From: Symbiodinium natans
Taxonomy: Eukaryota; Sar; Dinophyceae; Suessiales; Symbiodiniaceae
Length of the DNA stretch: 64,000 nucleotides
Direction of reading: 5' to 3'
Assembly (NCBI GenBank): GCA_905221605.1
Contig: CAJNDS010000334.1
Coordinates: 62,001 to 126,000 of the forward strand
Part shown: positions 11,450-23,470 of the stretch, in pieces
Numbering within the stretch: position 1 is the stretch's first letter
How the letters are laid out: every line of letters begins with the position of its first letter
Translations under genes and position numbers: made by a program
The notes under the pieces: generated by a model
Told to the model about the DNA's origin: nothing
The model's database searches: none
What the model saw: the letters and a program-made list of their open reading frames with translations, nothing else

Positions 11450-12045
11450 AAGCACGCGGCGTGTCGTGATCGCACGCGAAACACAACCCTCTGCGTGTGC
11501 CCGGCGTGTCGTGATCGCACGAACGACAACCCTCAGGGTGCTTGGGCGTTGTTGAAACGCGACATGACCCTTTGCGTGGATGCATGTCGTGATCGCACGA
11601 ACTTGAACGACAATCCTCTGATTGTTTTGGCGTTGTCGAAACGCAAAAACGATGACCCTCTGCGTGCGCGCCGGGTGTCGCGATCACACGAACGACAACC
11701 CTCTGCGTGTTCTGGCGTTGTCGAAAAGCGAAAACGATGACCCTCTGCGTGAGTACGGGGTGTCGTGATCGCACGAACGACAACCCTCTGCGTGTTTGGG
11801 CGTTGTCGAGACACAAAAACGATGACCCTCTGCACGCGCGCAGGGGTCCGTGATCGCACGAACGACAATCCTCTGCGTGTTTGGGCCTTGTCGAAACGCA
11901 AAAACGATGACTCTCTGCGTGTTCCCGGCGTGTCGTGATCGAACGAACGACAACCCTCTGCATGTTTTGGCGCTGTCATGATGCAAAGAACGATGATTCT
12001 CTGCGTGTCCCGGTGAGTCGTGATCGCGCGAACGACAACCCTAGA
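11450..12045. repeat. Minisatellite of 79-91 bp: cgtgatcgcacgaacgacaa
   Basis: About seven imperfect copies. The tgtcg(t/c)gatcgcacg word recurs near 11463, 11507, 11586, 11677, 11760, 11850, 11933 and 12017. Each copy also carries cgttgtcgaaacgcaaaaac and gatgaccctctgcgtg. Two different minus frames of about 200 codons stay open across it and encode the same degenerate His/Cys/Arg-rich peptide in different registers, so the openness comes from the repeat. Confidence 0.9.
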
Positions 12046-13493
12046 TTCTTTTTTTTGATATATGTTTTTACAAGGGTAGAGGACACAGGTCCGCTGGCCT
12101 CGATGCGGGGTGGGGGGGGGAGAGCCCCCCCCCCCCAGGCCCACTCCCCAACTCCTCTACCTCCCATGAATACACACTTGAGAGCTTATCTCCTAGCTTA
12201 ACTCCTTATCTCTTTTGTCATAGTACTTCTAGAAGCTTAGCAGTTTGAAAGTAATCGAAAGTACAGATATCCCGGTATTCAGTATTAAAACATAAGCGCC
12301 GCAAACACACGCGGTTGTGGGTTTAGGGCACTTTATGAGGGCAGCTTAGAGTGGCTCAGCTGGAGCTCCAAGACCTGCCTTGCTTCAATGACACAAGCCC
12401 CCCCAAAACCGGAAAACACCCTCAGATCCCCTCAGTCTCAGGCCCCCCAAGAATCCTGTCATGTGTGGCCACACTTGAACGCCCTCAAACCTCTCAACTT
12501 GTGGAGGCTTTTTTCAGCCCCAAAGCCTCGAAAACCCTTGAAACCCTGAAGCCCCAACACGCAGTGCAAGAAGCCTTGAAGCACCCCAAATCAGCTGGGA
12601 GCTTTGAAGGGGGGTGCTTTGAGACAAAACCTGAGCCCTCAAGGCCCTAAACCCGCCTATGGCCTAAGCCCCAAACCCAAACCCTTGCCAGCCCCTGGAG
12701 ACAGCGCCGAGGCTCTGCTGTATCAGCGTGGGCAAATTTCCTGGGCTGGAGAAGCTGGGGGCTGAGGCTTACCCTGCAGGGTAATGTCCTGGTTTTGGGA
12801 CTGAGGGTGTTGAGGGTGTTGCGGTCCGTGAGCTGAGAGCTCATGGACCCTAAACCCTAAACCTTAAACCCTAAACCATGGGTTCACATTCTCAGGTTTG
12901 GGTCAGCTCGGCAAGTGCTCTGAACACCTCAGCAGTGCTGGCTTGTAGGAATCTTCCTTCATCATCTGCTTTGACTTGGACTCGGGTTGCTTGGGCTAGA
13001 CGTGAGAGTGTGGATAAAGTTACAATTCCTGACCAGGAGTCATGATGGGACCGCCCCCCCCGGCCCTAGAAAGCAAGATCAGACATCAGAATTTTCAGGG
13101 CTGCGAGGCATCACCCTCAGCAGCAGAAGCAAGAACCCTCAACGTCCCAATCCTTCCGAGCATCGAATGTCCAAAGATGTGTCTTTGGGCGTGAAGCCAG
13201 GAAGGTTTGCGACATCTGGCGCTTGGGAGCAACTTGTGCTACAACCGAAGCCTAAATCCCTGAATCCACGTCCTCCCAGGCCAAGCCTTCTGAATCCCTC
13301 AAGCTTCATAAACTCCAAACCCTACAAGCCTGTCTTATCCGCAATCTGGGGGTTGAGTTTGGAGCTGGCGGCTTAGGGATTTAAAAAATCCTTCAAGACC
13401 TCACAAGCAAATCAGCGATGGCGAAAATGGACGGAAGCCCTTTGAAGACTATGGCGAAGTCCAAGCTCCCAAGCAGCTATCTCCACGTGTCGT
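12046..13493. other. Unique sequence, no supported gene
   Basis: G and C runs occur at about 12,110-12,137 and a short CCCTAAA tract at about 12,848-12,876. Plus frames at 12,351-12,650 and 12,987-13,376 lack motifs. Nothing else seen. Confidence 0.45.
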
Positions 13494-13560
13494 TTAGGGT
13501 TCAGGGGGTTTAGGGTTTAGGGTTTAGGGTTTAGTTTTTAGGGTTTCGGGTTTAGGGTTC
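13494..13560. repeat. TTTAGGG array, degenerate edges
   Basis: About eight TTTAGGG-type units with tttttaggg and ttcggg variants. It directly abuts the coding-like island at 13,576-13,698. Confidence 0.85.
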
Positions 13561-13575
13561 AGATACTCTGGGTGA

Positions 13576-13698
13576 TTATCCCAAGCCGTAAAGCAGGCCT
13601 GGTAGGATCCAGATTTCCTGGGCACCGGTGCGGGCTGCCACGTAGTCCCCGTTGCTGCCTCCGCGCTCCAGTGCGAACTCCATTTTTTGCAGGGGCGC
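13576..13698 (-). pseudogene. Terminal-exon-like island ending in a stop
   Basis: A 41-codon minus frame ends in TAA and reads APLQKMEFALERGGSNGDYV then AARTGAQEIWILPGLLYGLG. Codon third positions are clearly G/C-biased and the peptide has a natural composition. Together with the stop this suggests the last exon of a gene or its relic. The stop lies about 15 bp from a telomere-like array. No family recognised. Confidence 0.4.
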
Positions 13699-13699
13699 C

Positions 13700-14459
13700 T
13701 CTCAAGCTGTAAGTGCTGCTGGGCCGCGGAAGTTTCCAGCCCAGACGTCACGGTATCGGCCCAGATAGCATATCGTGCCCTCACCTGGAAGGCTGGGTTT
13801 AGGGTAACTGCAAAGGAAACTTTAGGATTGGGTCGGGCGAGTTGAACCTCCTAAGCCGTGAAGCGTAAACCTCTCAGTCCAGCACACAAAGCATCCTTGC
13901 AGCCTACAAATTCAAGGGGGTTCAAGGTGCCCCTCCTCCGGAAGGGTCGTGTTTATAAAGTGTTGGTTTCATTGCATTCGGTTCCATAGGGGCTTCGGGT
14001 TCGGGTTGAAACCCTCAAGCCTAAACCTCTCTGGAAAAAAAGGCTGCTGCCAGGTCACTTCCATCAAGTGGGCAGGTGAGCCGCACCAGCTGTCCTGGGC
14101 ATGGCGTCCCCTAAACCCTTCATCCCCTAAACCAAGAATCTCTAAGCCCGGAGAAAGGAAAATCCCAACACAAATAATGTTAGCAGTAGTGGTGCAAGTA
14201 GAAGAAGTAAACGTAGAAGCACAAGTAGAAGTGGACCTGAACATGGACGTGCAAACGTCACGCGGGCGTGGGCATGAACGTAGAAGTAGGAAGTAGAAGT
14301 CGAAGTCACCGTCGCCGCTGCCGTCGTGACATAAGTAGTCGTCGTCGTGCTAGTGGTAGAAGCCATAATTCCTTGTGGCGTGCGCCTTCAACGAAAGCTT
14401 CCAGAAAATTAGCAGACGCACGCACCCAACACGCTAGACTTACGAAAATTAATTCCGTC
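13700..14459. other. Unique sequence, then GTAGAAGTAG-type low complexity
   Basis: Positions 13,700-14,150 hold no supported gene. Positions 14,165-14,370 carry imperfect (g)tagaagta and gtcgtcgt repeats, which give Val/Glu- or Thr/Ser-rich open frames on the two strands. These frames are artefacts of the repeat. Confidence 0.5.
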
Positions 14460-15135
14460 TAAGACAGATGACCTCGCAAATCAAAACGAAACCGAAAAAA
14501 AACAACAAAAGCATGTAGCGGGGAGGCGGAAAATCAAAACAATCCAAAAACCCAAACACCGAGAAAACAACAACACCGAAAAAAACATCGAGAAAATCGA
14601 AAGAAAAACGAAAGGAAATCGAGAAAAGAAACAAAAAACATAAGAAAAAAAGGATCGGCTGGAGCTCGGGAGTTCCGAAAATCAAAAAACAATCGTAAAG
14701 AATCGGCTGGAGTTCCCGCGGGGTGCGCAAAACAAAAAAATGAAAAACATTGTAGCCTGGAATATCAGGGAGGCGTCTGTGAGGAGCACGAACCGGGGAG
14801 GGGGCGCGTAATGCGGGTGCCTGCAGAGATTCCCGCGCCTATGCTGAACTTTCGTTATTTATCTATACGATGTATGTCTTTAAAGTTTGTTTTTTTCGCT
14901 TTCCGGGCCCGCAGGCATTCCAGCCTACCGTATTTATGGTTTCTATTTTTGCGGCTTGCCTTATATTATTGCCTGCACCCCGGGGACTTCCAGCTTACTT
15001 GTTGCTGAGTCTTGATTTGTATTTGATTTTTTTCAACTTTTCCCATTGATTTTTCTGTTTGTTTTGACCTGTTTTTGGTGCCTATTTTTCCGGTTTGAAT
15101 TATAATTGTTTTTCGACGTTTTCGATTTTACTTTT
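14460..15135. repeat. Imperfect long inverted repeat, A-rich left and T-rich right
   Basis: The left part (14,460-14,760) is A-rich with cggctggagttcccgcgggg near 14,702-14,722. The right part (14,860-15,130) is T-rich with caccccggggacttccagct near 14,975, which is close to the reverse complement of the left word. A second related pair (ggctggagctcgggag; ggcattccagcct) has the same geometry. The arms are diverged and separated by about 100 bp. No gene supported. Confidence 0.4.
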
Positions 15136-16070
15136 TTTTAACACGGGTCCATATGATCCGTCTTATGTAGGAATGCGCAAACGCTGGCTGTCTGCATAAA
15201 TAATCATCGAATCATGTCCATAACAAACGATGTGTACGTACCTTAAGCAGGCTGAGTGCCCGCGGCCAAAGATTGCCAGGCCAGAGTAAAGAGAGATGCC
15301 ACACTAACGCAGCTGAGGCTGAAAGCATCTGTGCGCAAGCGAACTGCTTCAGGGGGGATCGGACGAAGAAGCATCACGTAAACCATGCGAAACCAGGGGG
15401 CCTCTGTGGCCACACACTCTCTCCCCAGGACTGCCAACATGTAGGATTTCGGAGGTGTTGAAGCAATCATGAGACAAGATGAGTCCTCCCTTCTCTTGCC
15501 ACTGATGTCTATCCGATGCTAGAGCGGTAAGGATAGGTTCAGTTTGAGAGAGGTTCTGCACATGCGCAAAGCATTAAAAGTACTTGCCGGGTACTCCGAA
15601 ATCAAAAGACTCAGAAGCAATCAACAGCTTCGACTTCCCACAGTGCGAAAGAATAGAAGAATTCATTTTGGGCTCGGCGGCGACGGGCTTCGGCCGAGCG
15701 ATCAAAATGGGGATCCCTATGTAATCCCCTAAAGTGTGGCAAGGCCGGGGGAAAGGGGGGGGGGGTGATATTCGATACCTTCTGATGCCCGAATTCTCCT
15801 GCTAAGAACTTTTGAGATCAAAAAATATGTAAGAGCATTCACGTATATCAATACAAGACTAAACCCTAACATGATAGCAACATAAGGTGGGTATATACCT
15901 ACAATCCAAGAATTAAAAAAAAACACCACTACAATATACATACGGTGGGTGCCATCCCATTGAGCAAGGGCTCGGTTATCGCTGCTGGCCTCGAAGCAGT
16001 AGATCATGCTGTCCTTACACCAAAATCAACCAACTTACTGTTGCTTCGTAGGGGCTGGGGGGAAATGAGG
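15136..16070. other. Unique sequence, no assigned gene
   Basis: At 15,243-15,470 (minus) and 15,273-15,461 (plus) overlapping frames look mildly protein-like on either strand but carry no recognisable motif. A G run lies at about 15,747-15,767. Positions 15,780-16,010 are AT-richer with nothing identified. Confidence 0.35.
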
Positions 16071-16074
16071 TGCC

Positions 16075-16530
16075 CTGTATAATCCCTTGAAGGGGATGGT
16101 ACCCTATATAACCCCTTAAAACATGTATAGGAACCCTATAGAATCCCTTTAAGGGATTGTAAAGGGGACCTTGTTCCCCCAGTCCCTGCTAACCAACAGT
16201 CAACCAAATCCAGCTGGAGGCCTTGTAGAGTTACCGGAACGGGGGTTTACGACAATCGGGGTACCTTTTTTGGGGAGCCCCTTTAAAGGGAAGACTAGTC
16301 TATTCGGGGTATACATAGGGTTTATACCCCTATTTTGGGAAATGCCCAGAAGACGCCGTGTTTCCAAGATTCTTTGAGGGCCTCTTGGGTGCCGGGTACC
16401 AGGCACTAGCAGGGCGAGAGCTGGGTTTGATGTCCGCCTTAGGGTTCTGAAACCCCTATATCATCCCGTAAAGGGTATGTAGATTCCCTTGAAGGGTATA
16501 TATAGGATGGCCTATATATATATGAGCCCG
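16075..16530. repeat. Cluster of CCCTTTAAGGG-type palindromes
   Basis: Repeated short palindromic words occur, such as aatccctttaagggatt near 16,143, cctatataaccccttaa near 16,101, ccctttaaaggg near 16,280 and attcccttgaagggtata near 16,483. They are mixed with tatata words. A related attccctgacagggtata occurs near 28,720. Each can form a small hairpin. Confidence 0.55.
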
Positions 16531-16779
16531 CCGCCTTTAGGGTCTATTTAGCTTTGGGTTTTTCTTATTGCTTTAAAAGAGCGAATATAAACATCGTAAT
16601 ACAAAAATACATATTTACACCTACATATGGCACGCAAATCTCATGCCCAGCGGTTCTAGGCCTAGCCGCACGCCATTACGAACTGCGAATTTCTGGTTAT
16701 TCTTATTTTCATTTGTTTCTCTTTGCTGTCTGTGTATGCGTGTTCTTTTTTCAGCCTGCGTGAAAAAGTCGCTGCTTGG

Positions 16780-19700
16780 CTGCGGCAGAAGGGAAAGAGA
16801 AGTGAGAGAGGAGAGACAACAAGGAGGCCATTTTAATTTTCTGGAAGGGTATTGAAAAGAAGAGAAAAGACAAGAAACAAGGAGACGGATGGCACTCTTC
16901 TTTATCTATCATCTCTCCCTTCCTTGCCTCTCCCGTTTCCCTCTATAATTCAAAAGACAAGACTTCTTTTGGTCTTCGCAGATCTCTCTCCTCTTCAGGA
17001 AGCCCCCTTGCCCGTATTTTGCTTGCTTTCTGAAACGACAAGGAAAACAACACATAGAAAGAGAGGAAAGGGAATGAAACAATAGGCAGTGGAGCTCTTC
17101 AGTGTCTTTCCCTATCTCTTTTCTTCTTTTTCTTTTTCATTCAATAAGGAAAAGAAGCTTCCTTTTGTGTGTTTTTGAAATTGAAAGAGAACAGGAGACG
17201 GGAAGGGAGAGAGAAAGGAGAGAGGAGAGATCAAAAGGAATGCAATTTAAATGGGAAGAGCAATGAAAAGAATGGAAGAGAAATGAAGACAGGAGAGGGA
17301 GGTGCAAAATCAGGCTAAGAGAAGATGGTGCTCGTTTTCATCTTTCTTCTCTTGTTCTTTTCCCTGTCAAATAGAAAACAAAAGGAAGAACAATGAACAT
17401 GCAAAGGAACCCGTTTTCTTTTTCCATTTGGGAACAAGGAAAGAACAGAGGCGATAGGGCGAGAGGAGGGATTTGCTGAAGCATGGGGAGGGTCTACGGA
17501 CAAGGAGCCAACCCCGCTCAGTTTCCCCATCCATTGAAACAGGAAAAGAAAGGAACAGGGCCTCCATCCCCCTCTTGTTCTTCCTTTCTTGTGTTTTTGT
17601 CATATCAAGGGGAACAGGAGAAGAGAAGGGAGAGAGAAGAAGAGAGGAGAGACAACAAGGATTGCATTTGTACTGGGAAGAGCAAAGAAAAGAATAGAAG
17701 AGAGATGAATAAAGGAGAGGGAGAGACAAAATAAGGCGCAGAGAAGATGGCACTCTTCTTTATCTATCCTCTCCCCCTTATCTCTCCCTGCCCTCTTTCT
17801 TTTCGAAATAAGAAAACAAAAAGGAAGAACTATGAGAAGGAGAAGGGGACGGAAAGGAACGGAAAGGATAGGCCGATAGGAGGGGTATGATGAAGTATGG
17901 CAAGGTCCACGCGCCAGGAGTCACCCTCTGCTTACCCTTCCACTGCCTTATCATACAAGTTCCTTTCTTGCGCTGTATCAGTTGAAAGGAAACAGAAGGA
18001 GAAAAGGGAAAGGGAAGTGAGAGAGGAGAGATGACTTGGACGGCATTTTTCTGGAAGCGCAACTGTACCGGAATGTGGCCACAACAAGCAGGCCAGGGAG
18101 GCTCAGGCGGGGCAACTGTAGCGGAATGTGGCCACAACAAGCAGGCCAGGGAGGCTCAGGCGGGGCAAGTCTCTCCCTAATTAGAAAAAAACCAATCTTG
18201 CTCTTCGCAGATAGATAAGTGCCCTTCTTCCACTTCAGGAAATCGCCTTTCCCAAATTTTGCTTTTTGAAGCGAATAAGAAAAACAACAGATAAGAAGAG
18301 AGGACAGGGAATGACTAGGTAAAGAGAGGGGCTCTTCAATTGTGCGTTACTTTTCCTTCTTGGGGGATGTCCTTTTTTTTCTCCCTTGAAGATGCAGAAA
18401 ACTATCAAAAGGAACACCCGTTCCATCGCCCATTTACTCTTCAATTCCCTTCCTTATCTCCTATGCTCTTTTCTTTAGTCATTGCAACAGGAGAAGACAG
18501 GAAAAGGGCCTCCATTCCCCTCTTGTTCTTCCTTTCTTGTGTTTTTGTCATATAAAGGGGAACAGGAGAAAGAGAAGGGGAAGAGAAGGAGAGAGGAGCG
18601 AGGAAAGGAACACAATTTTAAGGGGAAGAGCCAAGAAAAGAATGGAAGAGAGATGAATAAAGGAGAGGGAGAGACAAAACAAGTTGCAAAGAAGATGGCG
18701 CTCTTCTTAATCCATCCCCTCTCCCTTATCTCTCCCTTCCCTTTTTCTTTTCGAAATAAGAAAAACTAAGCAGGAAGAATTATGAAAAGGAGAAGGGTAA
18801 GGAAAAGAGCAGAAGAGATAGGCCGAAAAGAGTGATATGATGAAGTATGGCAAGGTCCACACGCAAGGAGTCACCCTCTGCTTACCCTCCCACTGCCCTT
18901 ATCATACAAGTTCCTTTCTTGTGGTTTATCAGCTAAACGGAAACAGAAGGAGAGAAAGGAAAGAGAAGTGAGAGAGGAGAGACAACAAGGAGGTCATTTT
19001 AATTTTCTGGAAGGGTATTGAAAAGAAGAGAAAAGACAAGAAACAAGGAGACGGATGGCACTGATCTTTATCTATCATCTCTCCCTTGCTTGTCTTTCCC
19101 TTTTCCCTCTATAATGAAAAAAAGGCGCCCTCTCTCGTCTTCAGGAACCCGTTCACTTTTTCCGTTTGGGAACAAGGAAAAGAACAGAGGCGATAGGGCG
19201 AGAGGAAGAATTTGCTGAAGCATGGGGAGGGTCTACGGGCAAGGAGCCAACCCCGCTCACTTGCCCCATCCATTGTGAAAAGAACAGGGCCTCCATTCCC
19301 CTCTTGTTCTTCCTTTCTTGCGTTTTTGTCATTTCAGGGGGAACAGGAGAAGAGAAGGGAAAGAGAAGGAGCGAGGAGAGATAAAAAGAACACAATTTTA
19401 ATGGGAAGAGCCAAGAAAAGAATAGAAGAGAGATGAATAAAGGAGAGGGAGAGACAAAACAAGGCGCAAAGAAGATGGCACTCTTCTTTATCTATCCTCT
19501 CTCCCTTATCTCTGCAAGGAATAGAACAGACAGGAAGCAAGGAGACGGAGTGACAAAACTTGTCGCAAAGCTTTATATATCTCCCTTGTCTCTCCCTAAT
19601 TAGAAAAAACAAATCTTGCTATTCACAGATAGATAGGCGCCCTTCTTCCTCTTCAGGAAATCGCCTTTCCTTTATTTGGCTTTTTGAAGCGAATAAGAAA

Positions 19701-22458
19701 AACAAGAGATAAGAAAAGAGGACAGGGAATGACTAGGTAAAGAGAGGAGCTCTTCAATTTTCCTCCCTATCTCTTATGTTACTTTTCCTCCTTGGGGGAT
19801 GTCCTTTTTTCTCCCTTGAAGATGCAGAAAACTATCAAAAAGAACACCCGTTCCATCGCCCATCTACTCTTCAATTCCCTTCCTTATCTCTTATGCTCTT
19901 TTCCTTATTCATTGCAAGAGGAGAAGACAGGAAAAGGGCTTCCATTCCCCTCTTGTTCTTCCTTTCTTGTGTTTTTGTCATATAAAGGGGAACAGGAGAA
20001 GAGAAGGGGAAGAGAAGGAGAGAGGAGCGATGAAAGGAAGACAATTTTAAGGGGAAGAGCCAAGAAAAGAATGGAAGAGAGATGAATAAAGGAGAGGGAG
20101 AGACAAAACAAGGCGCAAAGAAGATGGCACTCTTCTTTATCTATCCTCTCTCCCTTATCTCTGCAAGGAATAGAACAGACAGGAAGCAAGGAGACGGAGT
20201 GACAAAACTTGTCGCAAAGCTTTATATATCTCCCTTGTCTCTCCCTCCTAATTAGAAAAAACCAATCTTGCTATTCACAGATAGATAGGTGCCCTTCTTC
20301 CTCTTCAGGAAATCGCCTTTCCCTTATTTGGCTTTTTGAAGCGAATAAGAAAAACAACAGATAAGAAGAGAGGACAGGGAATGACTAGGTAAAGAGAGGA
20401 GCTCTTCAATTTTCCTCCCTATCTCTTATGCTACTTTTCCTCCTTGGGGGATGTCCTTTTTTCTCCCTTCTTGAAGATGCAGAAAACTATCAAAAAGAAC
20501 ACCCGTTCCATCGCCCATTTACTCTTCAATTCCCTTCCTTATCTCCTATGCTCTTTTCCTTATTCATTGCAACAGGAGAAGACAGGAAAAGGGCCTCCAT
20601 TCCCCTCTTGTTCTTCCTTTCTTGTGTTTTTGTCATATAAAGGGGAACAGGAGAAGAGAAGGGGAAGAGAAGGAGAGAGGAGCGAGGAAAGGAACACAAT
20701 TTTAAGGGGAAGAGCCAAGAAAAGAATGGAAGAGAGATGAATAAAGGAGAGGGAGAGACAAAACAAGTTGCAAAGAAGATGGCGCTCTTCTTAATCCATC
20801 CCCTCTCCCTTATCTCTCCCTTCCCTTTTTCTTTTCGAAATAAGAAAAACTATGCAGGAAGAATTATGAAAAGGAGAAGGCTTTCTTGTGGTTTACAGCT
20901 AAACGGAAGCAGAAGGAGAGAAGGGAAAGAGAAGTAAGAGAGGAGAGACAACAAGGAGGTCATTTTAATTTTCTGGAAGGGTATTGAAAAGAAGAGATAA
21001 GACAAGAAACAAGGAGACGGATGGCACTCTTCTTTATCTATCATCTCTCCCTTGCTTGTCTTGCCCTTTTGCAAAAAAAGGCGCCCTCTCTCGTCTTCAG
21101 GAACCCGTTCACTTTTTCCGTTTGGGAACAAGGAAAAGAACAGAGGCGATAGGGCGAGAGGAAGAATTTGCTGAAGCATGGGGAGGGTCGACGGGCAAGG
21201 AGCCAACCCCGCTCACTTGCCCCATCCATTGTGAAAAGAACAGGGCCTCCATTCCCCTCTTGTTCTTCCTTTCTTGCGTTTTTGTCATTTAAGGGGGAAC
21301 AGGAGAAGAGAAGGGAAAGAAAAGGAGCGAGGAGAGATAAAAAGAACACAATTTTAATGGGAAGAGCCAAGAAAAGAATAGAAGAGAGATGAATAAAGGA
21401 GAGGGAGAGACAAAACAAGGCGCAAAGAAGATGGCACTCTTCTTTATCTATCCTCTCTCCCTTATCTCTGCAAGGAATAGAACAGACAGGAAGCAAGGAG
21501 ACGGAGTGACAAAACTTGTCGCAAAGCTTTATATATCTCCCTTGTCTCTCCCTAATTAGAAAAAACCAATCTTGCTATTCACAGATAGATAGGTGCCCTT
21601 CTTCCTCTTCAGGGAATCGCCTTTCCCTTATTTTGCTTTTTGAAGCGAATAAGAAAAACAACAGATAAGAAGAGAGGACAGGGAATGACTAGGTAAAGAG
21701 AGGAGCTCTTCAATTTTCCTCCCTATCTCTTATGTTACTTTTCCTTCTGGGGGGATGTCCTTTTTTCTCCCTTGAAGATGCAGAAAACTATCAAAAAGAA
21801 CACCCGTTCCATCGCCCATTTACTCTTCAATTCCCTTCCTTATCTCCTATGCTCTTTTCCTTATTCATTGCAACAGGAGAAGACAGGAAAAGGGCTTCCA
21901 TTCCCCTCCTGTTCTTCCTTTCTTGTGTTTTTTGTCATATAAAGGGGAACAGGAGAAGAGAAGGGAAAGAGAAGGAGAGATGAGCGATAAAAAGAACACA
22001 ATTTTAATGGGAAGAGCCAAGAAAAGAATGGAAGAGAGATGAATAAAGGAGAGGGAGAGACAAAACAAGGAGCAAAGAAGATGGCACTCTTCTTTATCTA
22101 TCCTCTTTCCCTTATCTCTGCAAGGAATAGAACAGACAGGAAGCAAGGAGACGGAGTGACAAAACTTGTCGCAAAGCTTTATATATCTCCCTTGTCTCTC
22201 CCTAATTTTAAAAAGCCAATCTTGCTATTCACAGATAGGTGCCCTTCTTCCTCTTCAGGAAATCGCCTTTCCCTTACTTTGCGTTTTGAAGCGACTAAGA
22301 AAAACAACAGATAAGAAGAGAGGACAGGGAATGACTAAATAAAGAGAGGAGCTCTTCAATGTCCCTCCCTTTTTCTTATGTTACTTTTCCTTCTTGGGGG
22401 GTCCTTTTTCCTCCCTTGAAGATGCAGAAAACGATCAAAAAGGACACCCGTTCCATCG
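16780..22458. repeat. Composite purine/pyrimidine-biased satellite, ~650-bp periodicity
   Basis: Long alternating purine-rich (ggagaagagaagggaaagag) and pyrimidine-rich (tctttatctatcctctctcc) stretches form a composite tandem repeat. The landmark tcaggaaatcgcc recurs near 18,237, 19,653, 20,306, 21,609 and 22,257. Spacings are about 650 bp or twice that, where a second sub-unit is interposed. That sub-unit is marked by cattttaattttctggaagg near 16,830, 18,993 and 20,960. All frames of 60-150 codons here encode Ser/Leu/Phe- or Lys/Arg/Glu-rich repeats on opposite strands and are not genes. Confidence 0.9.
18059..18164. repeat. 53-bp tandem duplication inside the satellite
   Basis: Two head-to-tail copies (18,059-18,111 and 18,112-18,164) contain gaatgtggccacaacaagca and ggccagggaggctcaggcgg, with a single C/G difference. 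The unit's base composition differs from the surrounding purine/pyrimidine repeat, so it is probably a foreign insertion that later duplicated. Confidence 0.85.
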
Positions 22459-22533
22459 CCCATATATAGGGAGACAGAGAAATCATGAGCATCAGCTGGG
22501 TTTGCTGCACCACTCAAAACTTCTCAAGTGACC

Positions 22534-22613
22534 TAGGCGCACTCTGCGCCTATCAGAGTACATTACAAGTACATAGGCGCACTCTGCGCCTATCAGAGTA
22601 CATTACAAGTACA
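22534..22613. repeat. 40-bp tandem duplication containing a perfect hairpin
   Basis: Two adjacent 40-bp copies each begin with TAGGCGCActcTGCGCCTA, an 8-bp perfect stem with a 3-nt loop, followed by tcagagtacattacaagtac. Module B has only one copy, with a mutated left arm (taggcaca). Confidence 0.9.
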
Positions 22614-22835
22614 AGTGCAAGTACAAGCCTTCGTTTTTGATGTAGAGGGCACGAAAGGTGGAGGAGGGCTGGGGGGGGTGGGGTAAAAGAATTATATAAA
22701 ACCACTTATAAGGTTTATACAGTTTATGAAGTGGGCTCTTTTTTTCTCCTTTAACTAATTTTGGGCAACATTTGCCCTTTGGGCCCAATTTGGCCTCAAA
22801 AAAACGGCCCCAAAGGGCCCAACAATGGGAAACGT

Positions 22836-23470
22836 GCGGCTGGATTTGGCCAAATTTTGCCGGACAGTCTGCGGGCAAAATTTGGCCAAATCGAGCTGCT
22901 CGTCGTACGCGATGAGAAATGCGCGGCTCGATTTGGCCAAATTTTGCCGGGCAGCCTCCGGGCAAAATTTGGCCAAATCGGGCTGCTCTTCGTAGGCGAT
23001 GAGAAAGGTGCGGCTCGATTTGGCCAAATTTTGCCGGGCAACTTTCGGACAAAATTTGGCCAAATCAGGCTCTTCGTACGCGATGAGAAAGGCGCGGCTC
23101 GATTTGGCCAAATTTTGCCGGGCAGCTTTCGGGCAAAATTTGGCCAAATCGGGCTGCGCTTCGTAGGCGATGAGAAATGCGCGGCTCGATTTGGCCAAAT
23201 TTTGCCGAGCAGCTTTCGGGCAAAATTTGGCCAAATCGGGCTGCTCTTCGTAGGCGATGAGAAATGCGCGGCTCGATTTGGCCAAATTTTGCCGAGCAGC
23301 TTTCGGGCAAAATTTGGCCAAATCGGGCTGCTCTTCGTAGGCGATGAGAAAGGCGCGGCTCGATTTGGCCAAATTTTGCCGGGCAGCCTTCGGGCAAAAT
23401 TTGGCCAAATCGGGCAGCTCTTCGTATGCGATGAGAAATGCGCGGCTCGATTTGGCCAAGTTTTGCCCGG
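22836..23470. repeat. 87-bp hairpin tandem array A (7 full units + partial)
   Basis: Units start at 22836, 22923, 23010, 23094, 23181, 23268, 23355 and 23442. Spacing is 87 bp, once 84. Each unit contains GATTTGGCCAAATTTTGCC, a 12-nt loop and the exact reverse complement, a 19-bp stem that itself contains TTTGGCCAAA. Because 87 and 84 are multiples of three, several frames on both strands stay open for 230-261 codons. They are repeat-encoded and I do not claim proteins. Confidence 0.95.

Noticed and set aside
11322-12144. Two ~200-codon minus frames as a His/Cys-rich repeat protein
   Set aside because: Both frames run through the same minisatellite in different registers, and unit lengths shift the frame.
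16780-22458. Numerous Ser/Leu/Phe-rich frames with signal-peptide-like starts
   Set aside because: They are translations of pyrimidine-rich satellite DNA, repeated with each unit and mirrored by Lys/Glu frames on the other strand.
22836-23470. CRISPR array
   Set aside because: Units are contiguous and nearly identical, with no unique spacers. Hairpins are internal and the host is eukaryotic.
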